Positions 1-42,600 of a stretch of DNA of 64,000 nucleotides are shown here, piece after piece. Position 1 is the first letter of the stretch, and each line of letters begins with the position of its first letter. The DNA comes from Sinotaia quadrata. Taxonomy: Eukaryota; Mollusca; Gastropoda; Architaenioglossa; Viviparidae. Where the stretch lies: assembly GCA_028829895.1 (NCBI GenBank), contig CM054181.1:62445759-62509758 (forward strand), in the 5' to 3' direction. A program made the translations under genes and the position numbers. Below the pieces are notes generated by a model. That model had not been told where the DNA came from, did not search any database, and worked only from the letters and a program-made list of their open reading frames with translations.

Positions 1-454
1 TTCTCTTATCTCATCATAATCATACATAGTCATTCATCCTAATATAGAATCAAGATGAGAAAAAATTCAGCTTGCATAATCATAAATCACCAAGTTATTA
101 ACAAAAAGCTATTCCAAACAGTTTAATAATTATTTTTTATTTTTAAGAATCCTACTTGCATCAAAGGAAGTATTTAAGAGAAATTAATTTTGAGTCTAAA
201 TCCATTTCTCAACATCAAAGTACAAGGATCAATTCATTTACATTTTGTACAACACAAGATTTGAACATACTTTAAGGTTACTTAAGGCCACACTATGTAT
301 TAGATACACAAAGACCAAGGACTAGCAATTCAGGAGATCCCTAAATCCAAAACGGCTCGAGTCCCGTGCTTTTCTGATGAAAGCATCAAAGTAGTTCTTG
401 AAAATAAATAACATAAATTTAATAAAAATAATGATAAACTAAATATATATACAC

Positions 455-30275
<29,821 letters not shown>

Positions 30276-30450
30276 GGTTATTAACAGTTAAAAGATAAGG
30301 CATACAGACACTCCAACTGTTATCACAGATGTTTAATATAGTTGAATACTGGCTTGTTTCTAAGTGTAAACATTCGATCACGCCGGTTTAGAGAAACGAA
30401 ACTCGTCTGAGATTCCAAATATGGCGGCAATCCACGATCTCGAGTGAGCG
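30276..30450 (-). promoter_or_regulatory. EDC4: EDC4 5'UTR and core promoter region
   Basis: CpG-containing, GC-richer stretch directly upstream of the EDC4 start codon in an AT-rich setting. No TATA box is evident at a convincing place. The transcription start cannot be fixed from sequence; a single non-spliced 5'UTR is assumed. Confidence 0.5.
30418..30428 (+). promoter_or_regulatory. YY1 consensus site
   Basis: AATATGGCGGC matches the YY1 consensus AAnATGGCGGC at all fixed positions. It lies about 145 bp upstream of the EDC4 ATG, where YY1 sites are typical of housekeeping promoters. It points away from EDC4. Confidence 0.55.
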
Positions 30451-32696
30451 AGAGTACTGTAACTGATCGCCTTTATTTAGATTATTTTTTTCCCTTTGTT
30501 TCTTCAACTTAACGAAAATGTAACTAAAAATTATTTAAATCCACATATAAAGATGATGTACAGTTTATAGAGAGAAAGATATACCAATACAAATATATAT
30601 GTTGTACGTTCATTGGTTAAAATATTTTCATTCTTATCCTTCATTCTATTTCTGTCTGTTGAGTAATTTTGTGTTCAACTTGCTGTTTGATTTGGCTTTC
30701 TTGGCCGCTTCCAACTTTGTTGATTTCGCAGACGGGAGCATTCATCAATAGATATTTATATTTGGAAGGAAGGATGTTGTGCCATGAGTGGGGAGAGTGT
30801 AGAGGGGAGGGGAGCGAGTATCCCACTTTAAGCGCTCTTAAAAATAAACTGATCGAATGCTGTTGGTATTTCTGTTACAAAGTGTTAGCTTTCAACGGCC
30901 AAATCTTTCCATTTTTGTGCGAACTATAGTATACAAGACCCGATTTATTATCGTCCATCACGATGAATTATTACTAATTCATTATTACGACCTTGAGATA
31001 GAGACCCATTGGATCACCATATCCTCACTAATTTCTTTTTTAAATATGCATTAATTAAGCTACGTTCACTACATTTTTCCAACATTGTTAGAAGATCACT
31101 GTAACACACTTTTTTTCCTAGAAAAAAAAATTATTATAAGTTCAATGACTCTGAAAAGTGTTAATTTTATTTCAACTAAACTATTTTATCATTGCTTTTA
31201 TAGATTTCTCATGCGCGCGCGAGCGTTTGTGTGTGAGAGAAAGAGAAATAACATTTAAATATCTGATTTGAAACTTAACTAAAATTAATAAATAACTTTG
31301 CCAGATTGTTTGTCATGTTAAAACAATTTAAATAGACAGTTCTGTGTTAATGATTTAATTGTGCTGTAAATCGTACAATTTTTTTTTAAATCACAACCTA
31401 ATATATGCCCTTCAAACCTGATGTTTCTCACATATTTAAAACTCATCTTCATTTTAATTCCATTGACTATTCACTACATAGTATGACAAATATTTTTAGA
31501 GCATACAGTTTTAATTTGTAAAATATGAATTATTATATATTCTATGCTAACGTTTACATTTGTGAATTTAATATGTTAGTAAATGTTAAGTATGTGTGTT
31601 ATTTACAACTAGAATAAGTTGTACTTATACATATTTGTAGGTATTACATCCAATGGCGCATTACATCATGCTATTTTGAAGGGAAATTGTGCCGCTAACT
31701 AAGATTAATAAGTTATGAGTGACTCTAAGTCTAGATTTAAGGTGTTTTCTATAGAAGTTAGACTGGACATGGACAACTTGAGAACGGGTAATTCTGTGTG
31801 ACAATTAACAGAGTTGGTATAATTTACAACTTGAACAATGGCCAAAGCCTGAATAGTAACTTTGACCAATGAGATCGATTTAGAATGCATAGAGTTTGAT
31901 ATTAGATACTGATACCTCACAAAAAGCTGTATTCTACTCTGACATCACTAAAAGTAGACGGCTAGATTCGGAAAGCATGGCCTAATTGTCAGTGCGTTTG
32001 AATATTGGAACATATGTTCTGCATTTTAGTTCTGCATCTTCGTTCTAGTAACAGTTACTTTCTGCTTAATTGTTCTGACCCTGATGTCCTTCAGCATTTA
32101 CTGACGAACCTCAGTGAAGTGAAACTGCTCAGAGCTATCGACAAGACCACAGAGAATCTAGGTCATGTTGTGTTTTTTTAATAGACTATCTTTCTTTTTT
32201 TTCTTTGTGTGGTGTAACTTGTTCTGTATGGTTGCGCTGTCCACTTTTGATAACACTAATAACTTTTGAATTTTACTGAAAGCAAAGGAAATGAGTTATT
32301 GATAATAGAAAACTAAGTTTATGAAAAGAAATTTTATTGTCTTTTTATCTCATTCGAACTGAGAGCAGCCGAGTGCTGAATTCTTTCACATATAAAGTGA
32401 CGAGCTGTGTTCATGAACATTCATAAGTCAGTAGATCAAAGAATATGAAGCTAAGATCAGAAGATTTTGATAATATTCAATACTGATTAGAATTTATAGT
32501 CTGCTCTTCGTCTTTCGTATATAATATACTTTTTTAAATACTTCATTTACTATTGATTTTTAATACTTAATTTACTATTAATTGCCAAATCTTTATGTAT
32601 AACTGATTCTTTTTTGTTGTTGTTGTTGCTAATGTGTATAGAAAATAATATAAAAATAATTTATATACTATCTTTGTGTTAAGTTCTTTTTTCAGT

Positions 32697-32840
32697 TTTC
32701 TTTACAACTGCTACTCGACCATCTGTACTGGCCGCCAGCGCCCACCTTCAGGCATCCCAACGGACACCGGGGACAGCCACGACAACAACATCAGCAACGC
32801 CACCAGTGAAGAGATCGGGAAGTCGAACATTATTGTCACA
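32697..32840 (+). other. GC-rich, exon-like island of unknown identity
   Basis: Clearly richer in G+C than its surroundings, starting after a pyrimidine-rich tttttttcag-like tract and ending near a gtgtgt. Two frames are open across it: one reads TRPSVLAASAHLQASQ with a Thr/Ser/Pro run, another TGRQRPPSGIPTDTGD. I recognise neither. It could be a lone exon, a gene remnant or chance. Confidence 0.25.
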
Positions 32841-34567
32841 AGTGTGTGCTCTATTTATATTAGTACTTCAAGAGAACCTGTAGATGAATAATTAAACATT
32901 CGGGGAGAATTCACAGATAGAAAAATGGACTTTTAGGGCAAGCTAGATACATCTAGATAGTTAGATTAAAAATTTTAAATTATAACTGATTTTCATTTAT
33001 AAATTCTTTATTAAAGTTTTTACTCATTTTTGTGTCATTCCTTATCATCTTCACTTTATGTATAATTCATCTTGTAATGTACGTATTCTCTGTTTTGTTC
33101 TATATTTAGCGAGAGAGAGACTCACTAGGGGGCTCTCGAGTCACCGGAGGTGCCACTCGAATGTCGTGTTGACCTAGATTTTAATTAATTTACTGGCACT
33201 CTCTCTCTCCACACACACACACACACAAACAAAAAATACCCACAAAACAATCCACCTGCTGTGCCCTCAAAACATTCGGGATCAGGGTCAATTTTCTTTT
33301 TCCCCTTACCAGTGTGGCTGTATACTGGGAAATTTTCCAGGGGGTAGTGGGGTACTATTTTAAATCGATTTAAATCGGACAACATTTTGTACAAGCAGCA
33401 CACTCATCGAAAACACACAAACTTTTATATATATAGTCATACATCTAGTTATATTTAAAACCAAAGTTTTGTAACGTAGCATAAATAAAGAGATGACCAA
33501 GTTAAATTACATGTTTACATCAGTTTCATCATTTGCAATGTACTACCTAGAAGGCAAACTTTGTGGTAATGAAGTGAACATATCGAATAATATACGCGAA
33601 CACACGTTAATATTGGAAATGGAATGCAAAAATCCGAGGCGCCTAGATAAGTAATTGATACATTTTATTTTACTGTAACAAACAGAATATACACTAAATC
33701 TGCATAATTACTTGAATCGCTGTGATACGTATACAAATACTTATACACGAGTCAAGGTCCTAATATAAAACGGCCTATCTTTCAATATACTATTACATGT
33801 ATATAAATTCACAATATAAATATTGCAGGACAATATACATTTGAAATGCAGCCTTAAGTTTTCAACCCCGATTTGAACAGTCATAGTATTAAAGTTTTAG
33901 TTAATAAGATTTCATCTTGTACAGTAGTGTATTTCGTATTCATCTTAAAAATATAATCAGGAAAAAAAATTATTCCGTTAACGATAATCTTCATACTAAA
34001 TCTACAGGTTACTTTGCAGAGAAATTTAGTTTATTTGATTGCCCATATGTGTTATTCTAAGACTCCTCGAGGCGTTTATTTCAGTGCAGCATAATTCACC
34101 TCAGAAATATAAATTGGGGCCGATAATTTGAACTAAAATTTTATATTTTTGATAAGCTCATAAAGTTTGTACACTTTCAATTTTCTCTAATAAAGGTCAT
34201 CTTTCGAAGCTAGAATTTCAACTGTCATCCTAAAATTTGCTTTTAAGTAGAGAATTTACTTATAAGTGCAGATGAATGCATAGAGAGTGAAAAAGTTTCA
34301 TAAGTTCAACTATCGTACTTATGGATCAACTTTCCTCTTCTTTTACTCCAAAAATTGTTGCGTGAATATAGACGTTAGCAAAATAGCCGGCTATTTTGTT
34401 GGGTTTTATAATGGCGTTGAATCGTGCAAAATTTTGTTTACGTGTGACGGGGAAACACATAAACGATTAAGGCGTATCCTGCTAATTCCTACCTTTAAAA
34501 AAAAAAAAAGCATTTAGGCCACTTTTTGTTTTTATATAATACCTCAGAACTGTGTTATTGGGGACTC

Positions 34568-34698
34568 CCACCCCCCCCCCCCCAAAAAAAAATAATCTAA
34601 AAAGCAGTATATATAGTAATGCAATGTACAAAACCAAAACCAAATCAACAAAACCACCCAAAGCGATGAGTCAACATTTTCTCGGGGGGGGGGGGGGA
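34568..34698. repeat. C-run and G-run about 100 bp apart
   Basis: A run of about 14 C followed by A-run, and a run of about 14 G at 34684-34698. They could pair as a hairpin or form G-quadruplex on either strand. Confidence 0.7.
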
Positions 34699-35082
34699 TC
34701 CTTATATAGGGGCAGTTCCTGGCTAATTAGATAAGTCAATACTTAGATACACTTATTAACAGCCACTGAGCAATTTGCTGGATTTTAATTTGTAGAACTA
34801 TAACGAGGATTTTCATGTTGCAGTTTTTTCTAATGCAAAGCGATATATTATAGTTTTATACACATTTTAGTATGCGCACGGCGTTCAAATGTTAGGGCAT
34901 TCACATTTTCAATCCAATCTCGATACTTTTAATGAGCCATGAGGATTAAAAAAAAATGTAGCACTTTCGTGAAAAGAAATAATAAGAAAACCTCAGGAAA
35001 CACAATGTACAATAGTCCGCCTCATTCATTTAAAAACTAGACTATCTTAACTACCAAGAGATGTTCATAGGCATGTAAATAC

Positions 35083-35094
35083 CACGCATGCGCA
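35083..35094 (+). promoter_or_regulatory. CTCF: NRF1-like palindromic site
   Basis: CACGCATGCGCA matches the NRF1 consensus YGCGCAYGCGCR at 11 of 12 positions. It lies about 90 bp upstream of a gtaagg donor at 35182, so it probably marks the CTCF promoter. Confidence 0.5.
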
Positions 35095-35181
35095 ACAACG
35101 AAGCCGAAGAGAAAAAAAATATACATGCACTTGAATGGTGAATGAATGCAACGATCGCCATTGAGGCATTTGAAATAAATG
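35095..35181 (+). other. CTCF: Probable non-coding first exon of CTCF
   Basis: CpG-containing stretch ending ATG|gtaagg. The first coding exon (39299) begins with an acceptor, so an upstream 5'UTR exon must exist, and this is the best candidate. The start is arbitrary. The ATG at its end would open no conserved frame. Confidence 0.35.
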
Positions 35182-35557
35182 GTAAGGACTTATAATACAC
35201 TTTAATTATATCACTAAATTTTATTTTACCATTCTAAACATCTACTGATGGAACAAAATATTAAAAACTGTAGTTTATTATACAAATTTATTAGAAATAA
35301 TGATGACCTACTTCAGATTTTTTTCTTCCCCCTAAATTTCGCCATTTTGAAATCGAATAATTTAACTAAAACTTGGAAATAACATTTGATTAAATGAAAT
35401 CGATGACCAAAAGGCATTTGAAAATAAACTAAGTGTTGTCGAGGCTATATACATAATCAAATAAAAATTATCCACTTCGAATTGTCTAGTATCCTCGGTG
35501 CTTGCGATAGCCAGTATCATTATTGACATCTGCGCCGCTGTAACGACTATTTTTCAC

Positions 35558-35588
35558 AGAGGGCGCTTGTCTTTTGCTTGGGGGCGCT
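35558..35588 (+). promoter_or_regulatory. Two CTCF-core-like motifs in tandem
   Basis: AGAGGGCGCT (35558-35567) matches the 10-bp core AGRKGGCRSY of the CTCF site fully, and TGGGGGCGCT (35579-35588) matches 9 of 10. They share orientation and are 21 bp apart. The 5' half of the consensus (CCA) is not preserved in either. They lie about 400 bp downstream of the presumed CTCF first exon. Confidence 0.4.
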
Positions 35589-38223
35589 GAAAGTCAAATG
35601 TACCCCTCCTAGCGGCAAAATCACCTGGCCCGGGAATTGCCTACCTTTCAGTTTTATCCAGAATTTAATATTATTCGACAATTATTATCAGTAAACATTC
35701 TCTCTTATACGGATAGAAAAAATCATCATGGCGGGTTTGACTAATGAGGAGATCTCTATACTCACATAATCACACTCGCAGTATCAGCACGAAGTAGCAT
35801 TCCATGTATTACTATTAGTTAAACCGTCAAGTGCGACTGAGTAAATATAGGTCTAATGTTCGAATAAAGAGAATAAGCATTTTTACTTATCGCTTCGTAT
35901 TTTCTGGTATGAAAACTAAACCAGCACTTAAAGGTTTCATTTTTAAAACCTGAACAAACTGCTTTTAAAAATAAAAAAAATGTATGAAATTTGTTCCTAT
36001 TTCGTTTCTGATTAACATAATAACATTAATATCTGTAGTGGTCAGATATGCCTATATACTGTAAGCCTATATGTTTAATGTAGTTTTTGAATTCTGCTTG
36101 AAACAACATAAATATATACACAATTTACCTTTGAATAGCTTTACCAAAAGAAAAAGAATTAGACTCAATATGTGAAATTATTACAAAGTCAGAAAGTGTG
36201 CTAGATCCAAACAGGAATTTTGTTTGTTTGTTTGTTGATAATTCACCAAATTCTTATCCCAAATTTTAAAATGACATTTTACAAGGGAAAAACAAATTAT
36301 ATTTCAGTGAGGTGTTTTATTTCAATTTCAAATTGTAATTTTATAATATTAATACTTAATAATTTTTCTCAGCTACAACAAAAAGTATTCACCAGTCTCA
36401 TCATTAAACTCATATCTAGAAGAAAAGATTATAAAACTACCTCAAATGCTGTCATGATCCACAATCTATTTGATAAGATAAAACTTTTAAACATGCATTT
36501 GATGAAAAATGTGTTTTACCTGCACACAAGCAACTTGTTAAAAGAAAACCCCTCACTTAACCATGTTAATCTGTTTTAGAGACACCTCCCATCACACGGA
36601 ATATCATGATGTGAACCCTATAATAAATTGTTTTCATTGAAACCATAAGCCCATCATCATTGTGAAGTGAGTGGATCATGTGCTGAACTGAATTTACTAA
36701 GGGACCACTATATTAGTACAGTAGTATGTTTGTAAAGTCTGGAAAATAGAAACTACATTTTACAATAATCCAATGGGTGTATGTAGAATTCCACTTTAGC
36801 AAAATCACTTTCCCCCCAAAAATAAAAAAATAAATAAATAAAAATGTTTGTTAGGAATGATATTTTGATTGTTGAGAAGCATTGGGAGATTGCATATCTG
36901 CAAAAATGAAGTGATCATTAAGTTATATTGTTACATACTAACAAAACAGACTATGAAAGTTATAATCACAATTCAAGACCATAAGCAGATTAACAAATTT
37001 CCTTGGTTGCAGCATTGTTTTAAAATTGTAGTTTCTTTGGTCCAAGAAATTTTTTTTTTGTAATTACAAATTTTCAGTTTTTATCCAGCTGATGAAAACA
37101 ATGTGAAGAAGACTGCATTGTGTTTGTGTTTCTTGTGATAACAAGGACACAGTATCTCTGTAAAAAGTGTAATATTTTAAATTATTTACTGGTATGTCAC
37201 AAATTGTAGTATTGTCTGTGTAATTTTATAACCAGCATCACTGGTTGTAGACACAGTTCCAAATTCAAGTTTTAAAACTTAACTGTATTGCTTGGAACAC
37301 AAATATAATTTTTTGCTGTGAGGACAAGAGAAAAGTGATTCCTTGTCACTTGCTCAGTGTCTTTAGTCTACAAAGATGGTAGGACTTTTTTTTAATAGTC
37401 AAAATTGGTATGTCAATGTGACCTGTTGGTAGGTAGAATCTTATTGGATAAGAAATAATGCAGAATTGACTATGAGTATCATTCAAAAAATACTAGACCA
37501 CAGTCAATAGAAAACACACACACACATACAATATTCTTATAACTTATATAAGACTGGAATTTACACTGTCACAGAAAGCTAGAAAAGAGTTGTTTTGTGT
37601 TCCTCAATTACTCAATCTTGTTATTAATTACAATTTAAAAAAATGTGTGTGTGTGTGTGGTGAGGGGGGGGGGGGGCATAGTAAAAGGAATCAGATATAC
37701 TTCCATGTGCAGTGACATTAATAACAAATATCTGCAACAAAATAATAAAATGATATAGAAAATGGTTTAGGATTACAAATCTGTGCTGGTTGAAAACTTG
37801 ATTTAAACTTCAACCTAGTGGTTGAACAGTTAATTCTATTGAGAAAGTTAACTCTTGCAGTGTGGATTTACTGCAACAGTTGTTTAGATATTTAGTACTT
37901 ACCTCAAAGTCATTTGTGTTTTAAGACTGGTTGCTAGCTCCTCTGTTGAATTTAGTTCGACTCAAACAAAAGTTCTTTAAACTTGCTGTTATGACAAGAG
38001 ATAATTGAACTATTGAAATCTGGAATCTACTTACAAGTAGGCATAAGTTGTTCTTAATATATAAAGTCATCTAAACAAAATGGGTATAGTTCTTTTAAAT
38101 TATATTGAAATCTACTAAAGCATGCATCTTTAATTTCTTTTTGCATTAAATTTGAGGCAGTTCTGAAAGCCCAAAACAAATAGCTAACTACTTCACATTT
38201 TTTCCTCTCAAACATGAAACAAC

Positions 38224-38423
38224 TGTCACAAATTCTATAAATATATTGCAGCTTGGCATTTACAATGTGAAAATGTCACAAATTCTATAAATATATTGCA
38301 GCATGCAATTCACAATGTGAAAATGTCACAAATTCTATAAATATATTGCAGCATGGCATTTACAACAAGAAAATGTCACAAATTCTATAAATATGTTGCA
38401 GCATGCCATTTACAACAAATCTG
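38224..38423. repeat. 50-bp minisatellite, four copies
   Basis: Units start TGTCACAAATTCTATAAATA at 38224, 38274, 38324 and 38374. In the presumed CTCF intron 1. Confidence 0.92.
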
Positions 38424-39328
38424 TAAGAAAACTGTCTAGTGGCATTTATTAACTTCCAGACAGTTGTCTTTACTATTTGGTAAAAGATGGCTAATTTGAA
38501 ACCTCAATATTGCATGCACTGGAATAGAGACAAATCAATTTTGATTGCTTATCATTTAGACATTTTGTTTGATCTTGATACTTCCCTCATGAGGTAAATT
38601 TTTTTTTAAAAAACAAGGTAATATTTTACATAACAAAAAAGCATGATATTAAATACAAATACTGAAACTGTAAATTGTCCTAGAATTCTTAAACTTACAA
38701 AGAAAGAAATCTATATATATCACATGCAAAAATTCCACAAAAGAATTTGTAGATTCAGTCAGTTTGAAAATAAATTGAGTTAGCTACACAAAAAAATAAA
38801 ATGCCATTAGAATTGTGACTAAGCATATTTGGATTAGGTTAAATGATGATTTAAATATAATTAAAAGTGTAGGCAAATGATGATTTCTTTCTCTTATTGA
38901 TCTCTTAAATTATCCAACAACCCAGTAAACAGATATCACTCACATAGTTTGATAAGAATAATTTTCATCATACAAAGTTTGGTAACTCTGATTTGTAAGG
39001 AAACAAAGATAATTTGTATTGTGTAAATTATTACAAGCAGTTTATATTAGGAAAAGTACTCTAAAGTGTTTGAGGTATTTTAAGTTATTAAGACTTACCT
39101 GGTTGTGGCATCACCAATGCAACTTGAAGTGTTAAAGTTAATCATCAAACCAGCTTATTCACTGTTCTGACTCAGTTTTATTATTAGCATATCTGCAATA
39201 TCTGACTTTTCTTTCTTTTTTTTTAATTCTTTGCCAACTTTAATAGTATAAAAAATGATTAAATCATTAAATATACTTTATAGTTTTTGATGTTTCAGTT
39301 AAAATTGGTTCAGTAAAAATCTCCAGAC

Positions 39329-39673
39329 ATGGACCCAAATGATGTGGTAGGCAACTCAATTTCCCCTCAGAATCTCAATGATCTTCACAACTATCTGGTC
39401 ACTTTCAACAAAGAAATTGAGGGCAATGATCCATCTACAATGTCTGTCATTACTGATGGTGATTGCTCAGATCCGTCCACAGACATCTACACATCAGTGC
39501 AGTCCCTACAAAATCGACAAGATTCTTCCAGCGCTGTTCACTTTAGCACAGCATTCTACTCTGAACAGTCTTTGCTGGATACAAGTCTTGGAGATGATGC
39601 ATCGAACAATATGCATTCTCTAGTTTCTGGTGAAGATGGTGTGGATAATGATATCAGTGTACACATCAAACAG
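39329..39673 (+). CDS. CTCF: CTCF coding exon 1
   Basis: The exon itself starts at 39299 after a tgtttcag acceptor. The coding part begins [10 protein letters not shown] and is rich in Ser, Asp and Gln with no known domain. Donor gtatga, phase 0. In-frame TAA at 39314-39316 supports the ATG. Confidence 0.85.
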
Positions 39674-42600
39674 GTATGATAATTATTTTTCTGTAAAGCA
39701 GTCATAGTCTATAACACTAGGAGTAGGATTTCATTACCTCACTAGGCATTCAAATCAAATTCAGAGATCCACAAAACCCCAGTGAAAGCAGATAGAAGCA
39801 GACTTCCTTTTTTACCATAATGGTTAATTTATCAAATTTTAAAAAACTCTTCAATTTGTAAAATGTGTAGAAAATTCCCAAATTAAGATACCACTGGAGG
39901 AAAGTACCAATTCAGATATTTAATGAAGCTCAGTAGAAAATTATATTAATATACTATAATATTCATTTATATTTCAACAGTGAAAAAATTTTGGGGAAAA
40001 TACTGAAGAAAATATAGAACTGAAAATAAAACTACACAGACTGTATTAGCTTTTGATGTGCATTCATTTCAGGTTTTTTGTAAGTTCTTTTCAGATGTTT
40101 TATCATTTTCTCATTGATACTCTTGAAGTTGAATATATGACCCACACCCCATTATCTTTCCGACTAGTATTGAGTGATTGTGAAAACTGACCTTGGACTT
40201 GGATGTGTACTCCATCCATGCTGATGCTCTATCTTGTCCAGCCAGTGGTCTGGTTCTCATGCAGACAGAAGTGAGAGATATTCTGGTTACATATTTTTGA
40301 AGATGATGTCTGTTCTAGCAAGACTTGTAGTAACTGATTGTCATTGGTTGTGTTTTGTGCATTCATGTGTTTCATTGGTTTGAGTCTGTCAAGTTTTCTG
40401 GTTGACATGGCAAAGTGTGTTATATGCATGTATTTTCAAGACAGGGTGATACTTATAAGATGTGACATGGGTGTGATTTTTAACTCTTAACAGTGCATTA
40501 TTTTTTGAGTGCTGCTATATTTTTTGTGTGTGTGCTAGAAATGGTTACTTTAATACTTTTGATAAATTCTCTCTACTTTGTAACACTACGTCACTAGTTA
40601 ACTTATCCAAAAGTCACAAACTGAATGCCCTTTCAGAAAATCATAATTGAAAGGAATTTGTTATTAATTATTTTTTTCTAATTTTTCAATAAGCCATATT
40701 GAGTAATTATATTTGAATACAAATAATCTCTGAGCCAGAGATTAAAATTAGGTGTCATTTTTGAATTGTGGCCTTGTAGTAAGTGAATAAATTAGTTGTT
40801 AAATTTAGTTGTTGCTAGGTACATGATCTCATAGTCCAAATTGTTGCTAGGTGAAGGTTTTTTCTGTTGAGATCAGAATGAGATATTAGTGCAAAATGGC
40901 ATTTTTTGTTCTAACTAATCTAAGAGATAAATTCATTTGGTATTTTGCAGACTATTTTAAATTAGCTATTTTTTTTTTTTATGCATTTGATTTAATAAAC
41001 CAATTTATTTAAAATTATTTAATATTCTTTTTTGACTATGAGTTTGATTGAGAGCACACTGCTTGTTTGTTATATTGTCCATTTAATTTTTATATTTAAA
41101 TAAAATTTTGAGTACTTAAAGTTAATTTCAATTAGAAGTATAACCTGATATATAACTATAAACCTTGTATAGTTTATCTTCAGTTATTTTTAAATTTGCT
41201 TTTGCTTTTGTTTACTCTTTTTTAATGACTTGTTTATTAAAAGGATGTGGTGATTAATAAAACTGAAAATGTTTCTCTGAATTTGAAAATTAATATTGCA
41301 AACCTTTCCTATTTCAAAACAAAACCAAACTTTATAAAGAAAATATTTAAAATATTCTTTAAAACATATGTATATGTATGTATGTAAGTGCAGAAAAGGT
41401 ATTAACTGTGTAACTGGCAACAACATTGAGATTCAACTTAAAGCTGTGTTTTACTTAGATTTATGGTAACATAATAATAAATGTAAAAATGAATGCTGGG
41501 TAATTGCTATGTGTGCCTGTTTGACAGGAAGCATCAAGTGTAAATGAACTTGACGAGTCAGGCATGGTAACTGTGCAAGCTCATCTAGCTAACCTGACTA
41601 GCAATATGTCAGACATAGCTGGCTCATCACAGGAACTCATAATGACTTCAGTGGGTGATGGTCTTGAAGCACACGAGGGCAAGGTTATCCGCATTGTTTC
41701 CCTGGGACAAGATGGCAGCATTCTCTCACTGGGTGATGGCAGTCAGATGCAGATACTGAACGAGGATGCATTGCAAGAATCTTCAGGCATAAAAGTAAGG
41801 ATGTGCATTCCACTAGACCATAGACTTGTATTACTTATTCACTTTAATACCTGCAACTGCACAAGATGGGCTAGGTATATTCTTTATGGTTTTCAGCCTT
41901 TACTTATGCAAGTGAAATTAAGGTTCAGGTTAGAATCATTCCTGATAGAGAGCTGGATGACCATGTAGAGTAAATATTCCTTTATGGAGAGTTAGATGGC
42001 ATTGTAGAACAGGGATCGACAGTCTTTGTTTGGACAGGGGCTAGAGAAAGATGCTTCATAAAAAAAAAAAAGTTAGTTTAGTTAATACTACAAATTTAAT
42101 AAACTCCATTTTCATTGATATTTGGATATAGAATTATGCTACTGAATGATATCATCAATTATTTTGATATTGAAGATTTAATATTTAAGACTTTGTGGGT
42201 TACTTTTTTTTCTAAGTGAAATGGTCAGTAGATTTTTTTTAAATCTCTCATGAAAATGTGTGGTTCTCTGGTAATGATATTCTGTTGTTGCTAGTATTCA
42301 GGAAATAATTATTTTACATTTAAGATAAATGACTTTGTTTCCCCTTCCCCACTTTGACTCCTATTTCAGTAAAGTTATAAAGCTTCCTATTTTATGATCA
42401 TTTTACATCCATTTCTGTTGAAAACATTTTAATTCTTCAATTTGATATAATGAAATGGGTTTTAAATTTTTGTTCATAATTTATATTTGCATATGGTCTA
42501 ATCATATCATGAATGATTGTTTTTCATTTCAGGATCTTCCAGACATGCTGGAACCGTTAAACCAGTCAAACGATTCAGATGTATTAGAAGGAAATAACTC

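Larger units (their letters stand above)
30451..35082. other. Intergenic stretch between EDC4 and CTCF
   Basis: No gene recognised. Open frames here are short and lack codon bias. It contains an unusual GC-rich exon-like island (32697-32840), short CA/GA simple repeats near 31215 and 33105-33228, and a C-run plus G-run pair at 34568-34698. Confidence 0.5.
35182..39298 (+). other. CTCF: Probable first intron of CTCF
   Basis: No coding signal recognised. Near the start are the CTCF-core-like pair and, at 35339-35349, a reverse-strand YY1-like CAAAATGGCGAA. A 50-bp tandem repeat lies at 38224-38423 and a TG/poly-G run at 37645-37677. Confidence 0.4.
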
